57,598 nucleotides of DNA, taken from Microbacteriaceae bacterium PS02067. Its GTDB lineage: Bacteria; Actinomycetota; Actinomycetes; Actinomycetales; Microbacteriaceae. Shown piece after piece: positions 55,713 through 57,598 of this stretch (position 1 is the stretch's first letter; each line of letters starts with the position of its first letter). The notes under the pieces are model-generated. The model made no database searches. It saw only the letters and a program-made list of their open reading frames with translations, and was not told where the DNA came from. Where the stretch lies: positions 1 to 57,598 of the forward strand of contig JASCPG010000011.1 in the NCBI GenBank assembly GCA_029960085.1, given 5' to 3'. A program made the translations under genes and the position numbers.

Positions 55713-55757
55713 TGCACAGCTTGAGAGATCGTGGGGGACCGCGCCTAGGCTGACCCC

Positions 55758-56546
55758 ATGGCGACCCCCGACCCTGCTCCTGCGACCTCGAACATCTCCG
55801 TGCGCCGTGGCGATCCTCTCGTCGTCATCACGGGAGTGCAGAAGCACTACGGCGACTTCCAGGCGCTGAAGGACATCGACCTCACCGTCCACCGCGGCGA
55901 GGTCGTCGTCGTGATCGGCCCGTCCGGTTCGGGAAAGTCGACGCTCTGCCGCACGATCAATCGGCTCGAGACGATCACGAGCGGTTCGATCACGATCGAC
56001 GGCACGGAACTGCCGGCCGAGGGTAAGGCGCTCGCCGAGCTCCGGGCCGACGTCGGCATGGTGTTCCAGGCGTTCAACCTGTTCTCCCACCTCACGATCC
56101 TCGAGAACGTCACGCTCGGCCCCATCAAAGTCAAAAAGATGAAGAAGGCGGATGCCGAGGTGCTCGCCCGCACGCTGCTCGAGCGTGTCGGGGTGGCGCA
56201 GCAGGCATCCAAGCTCCCGGCGCAGCTCTCGGGCGGCCAGCAGCAGCGCGTCGCGATCGCGCGGGCCCTCGCGATGAAGCCGAAGGTCATGCTCTTCGAC
56301 GAGCCCACGAGCGCCCTCGACCCCGAGATGATCAACGAGGTCCTCGACGTCATGGTCGGTTTGGCGGAAGAGGGCATGACCATGGTCGTCGTCACGCACG
56401 AGATGGGGTTCGCGCGCAAGGCCGCCGACCGTGTGGTCTTCATGGCCGACGGCCAGATCGTCGAGGAGGCCGCCCCCGACGAGTTCTTCACGGCCCCCAA
56501 GAGCGACCGGGCGAAGGACTTCCTCTCCAAGCTCATCATGCATTGA
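55758..56546 (+). CDS. gluA: Polar amino acid ABC transporter ATP-binding protein (GluA/GlnQ type)
   Basis: 262 aa. Walker [13 protein letters not shown]-loop [12 protein letters not shown], signature [15 protein letters not shown], Walker [16 protein letters not shown] and H-loop [10 protein letters not shown]. The sequence around [15 protein letters not shown] fits the glutamate/glutamine importers. A leaderless-type TAGGCT precedes the ATG. The binding protein follows; the two permease genes should lie past the window end. Confidence 0.94.
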   Translation: MATPDPAPATSNISVRRGDPLVVITGVQKHYGDFQALKDIDLTVHRGEVVVVIGPSGSGKSTLCRTINRLETITSGSITIDGTELPAEGKALAELRADVGMVFQAFNLFSHLTILENVTLGPIKVKKMKKADAEVLARTLLERVGVAQQASKLPAQLSGGQQQRVAIARALAMKPKVMLFDEPTSALDPEMINEVLDVMVGLAEEGMTMVVVTHEMGFARKAADRVVFMADGQIVEEAAPDEFFTAPKSDRAKDFLSKLIMH

Positions 56547-56604
56547 CAGACCCCCGCGCAGCACCAGCGCGGGCCGCAGAGAGATACGCAACCAGGAGGA
56601 TCAC

Positions 56605-57519
56605 ATGCGCAAGACCCGCATCGCCGGCGCGTTCGCCGGCATCGCCATCGCAGCACTCGCCTTCACCGCCTGCAACAGCGGCACACCCGGCGAACCCACC
56701 GACCCCTCCGGCGACGGAGGATCGACGGGGGATGCCACGTGGTTCACGGTCGCCGATCCGAAGCCGACGGTGGACGGCAGCGACACCGTCAAGGCGATCA
56801 CCGCGCGCGGCAAGGTCAAGGTCGGGGTCAAGGAGGACCAGCCGAACCTCGGCTATCTCGACCCGGCGACGGGGGAGCGCAGCGGCTTCGACGTCGACAT
56901 CGCCCGCTGGATCGCCGCCTCGCTCGGCTACGACGAGAAGGACATCGAGTTCCAGCCGATCGACTCCGCCAACCGCGAGCAGGCGATCGTCAACGGCGAC
57001 ATCGACTACTACGTCGGCACGTACTCGATCACCGACAAGCGCAAAGAGCAGATCTCGTTCGCCGGTCCCTACTTCGTCACAGGGCAGGGCCTGCTCGTGG
57101 CTGCCGACTCCGACCTCAAGGGCGTCGACTCGCTGACCGCCGACACCGTCGTGTGCTCGGTCACCGGGTCGACCTCGATCCAGCGGATCAAGGAGGAGAC
57201 ACCCGCCAAGACCGTGGAGCTCAGCAAGTATTCGGAGTGCGTCGAACAGCTCAAGAACGGGCAGGTCGACGCTGTCACGACCGACGAGGCGATCCTCATC
57301 GGCTACGCGGCGCAGGACCCCGACAACCTGAAGGTCGTGGGTGAGCCCTTCAGCGAGGAGCGCTACGGCATCGGCGTGAAGAAGGGCGACACGGCGTTCG
57401 TGGAGTTCATCAACACGACGCTCACCGACGGCGGCGACATCTGGACCGCGATCTTCGACAAGAACCTGGGCAAGGCGGGCGTCAAGGGGACGCAGCCGAA
57501 GGTCGACCCCGTCGGCTGA
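56605..57519 (+). CDS. gluB: Glutamate-type ABC transporter substrate-binding lipoprotein
   Basis: 304 aa; ATG after AGGAGG. Signal peptide with lipobox LAFTAC (acylated C23), a Gly/Ser/Asp linker, and a family 3 periplasmic-binding fold: VKVGVKEDQPNLGYLDPATG, SGFDVDIARWIAASLGY, VNGDIDYYVGTYSIT and YGIGVKKGD. It captures glutamate or a related amino acid for GluA and the missing permeases. Confidence 0.93.
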   Translation: MRKTRIAGAFAGIAIAALAFTACNSGTPGEPTDPSGDGGSTGDATWFTVADPKPTVDGSDTVKAITARGKVKVGVKEDQPNLGYLDPATGERSGFDVDIARWIAASLGYDEKDIEFQPIDSANREQAIVNGDIDYYVGTYSITDKRKEQISFAGPYFVTGQGLLVAADSDLKGVDSLTADTVVCSVTGSTSIQRIKEETPAKTVELSKYSECVEQLKNGQVDAVTTDEAILIGYAAQDPDNLKVVGEPFSEERYGIGVKKGDTAFVEFINTTLTDGGDIWTAIFDKNLGKAGVKGTQPKVDPVG

Positions 57520-57598
57520 GTCCAGCGGGCGGCGCCGGCTGCCCCCGCGCCCCCCCCCCCCCCCCCCACCCGCCCGGTCCGGCGCGGCCGAAAGGCCC
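57520..57598. other. Window end with poly-C run
   Basis: After the gluB stop comes a short G/C-rich stretch, then an uninterrupted run of C (from about 57552), and a last ~30 G/C-rich bases. No gene is seen. Together with the C runs at position 1 this looks like a contig ending in homopolymers. Confidence 0.6.

Overview
The window (57,598 bases, very GC-rich, codons mostly ending in G or C) looks like chromosome of a high-GC Gram-positive actinobacterium of the family Microbacteriaceae, most likely Microbacterium or a close relative. The basis is the gene order (DUF3046-recA-recX-miaB-miaA-dapF, lexA divergent from a LysM gene, infC-rpmI-rplT-trmH), the protein families, and -10 boxes of the form TANNNT placed 6-7 bases before many start codons. 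It reads as core chromosome with short accessory insertions. There is no rRNA, tRNA, CRISPR array, transposase or phage gene. Both ends run into poly-C tracts, so this is probably a whole contig broken at homopolymers.

Layout. 0.1-8.1 kb: a 2-oxoglutarate/Fe(II) oxygenase, a two-component flavin monooxygenase pair (CE1758/CE1759 type), a GH15 glycoside hydrolase, a DedA membrane protein, a glycosyltransferase fused to an SGNH esterase, and a DUF5302 protein. 8.4-14.9 kb: polynucleotide phosphorylase, a degenerate aldo/keto reductase, a histidine phosphatase, a RimK ligase carrying an RCK_C sensor domain, its divergent RimB-like protease, and a GNAT enzyme. 14.9-26.6 kb: lysine genes dapB and dapA, an SDR39U1-type protein, OsmC, DUF4395 plus thioredoxin, thyA-dfrA, NUDIX, SDR, an AbiEi/DUF559 gene between palindromic repeats, RNase J, and a GNAT. 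26.8-37.2 kb: ftsK, pgsA, cinA-like, clgR-like, DUF3046, recA, a repeat array, recX, miaB-miaA-dapF. 37.2-47.4 kb: Dyp peroxidase with a RsmC-like methyltransferase, hflX, an S9 peptidase, metF-metE, and a large membrane protein. 47.4-57.5 kb: lexA and a divergent SOS-type LysM gene, hisC-hisB-hisH-hisA-sseB, DUF1844, infC-rpmI-rplT, trmH, and the first two genes of a glutamate-type ABC importer whose permeases lie beyond the end.

The most unusual signals are: (1) extreme over-representation of the heptamer GGATGCC/GGCATCC; (2) an AbiEi/DUF559 nuclease-like gene framed by two matched long palindromes; (3) a 51-bp palindromic tandem array between recA and recX; (4) a RimK-RCK_C fusion divergent from a RimB-like protease; (5) widespread predicted leaderless promoters, one pair sharing an overlapping bidirectional -10 box; (6) a 17-bp hairpin in the leader of the LexA-controlled LysM gene.

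All calls come from reading the sequence and its translations. No database or folding program was run, so family names rest on recognised motifs and domain order.
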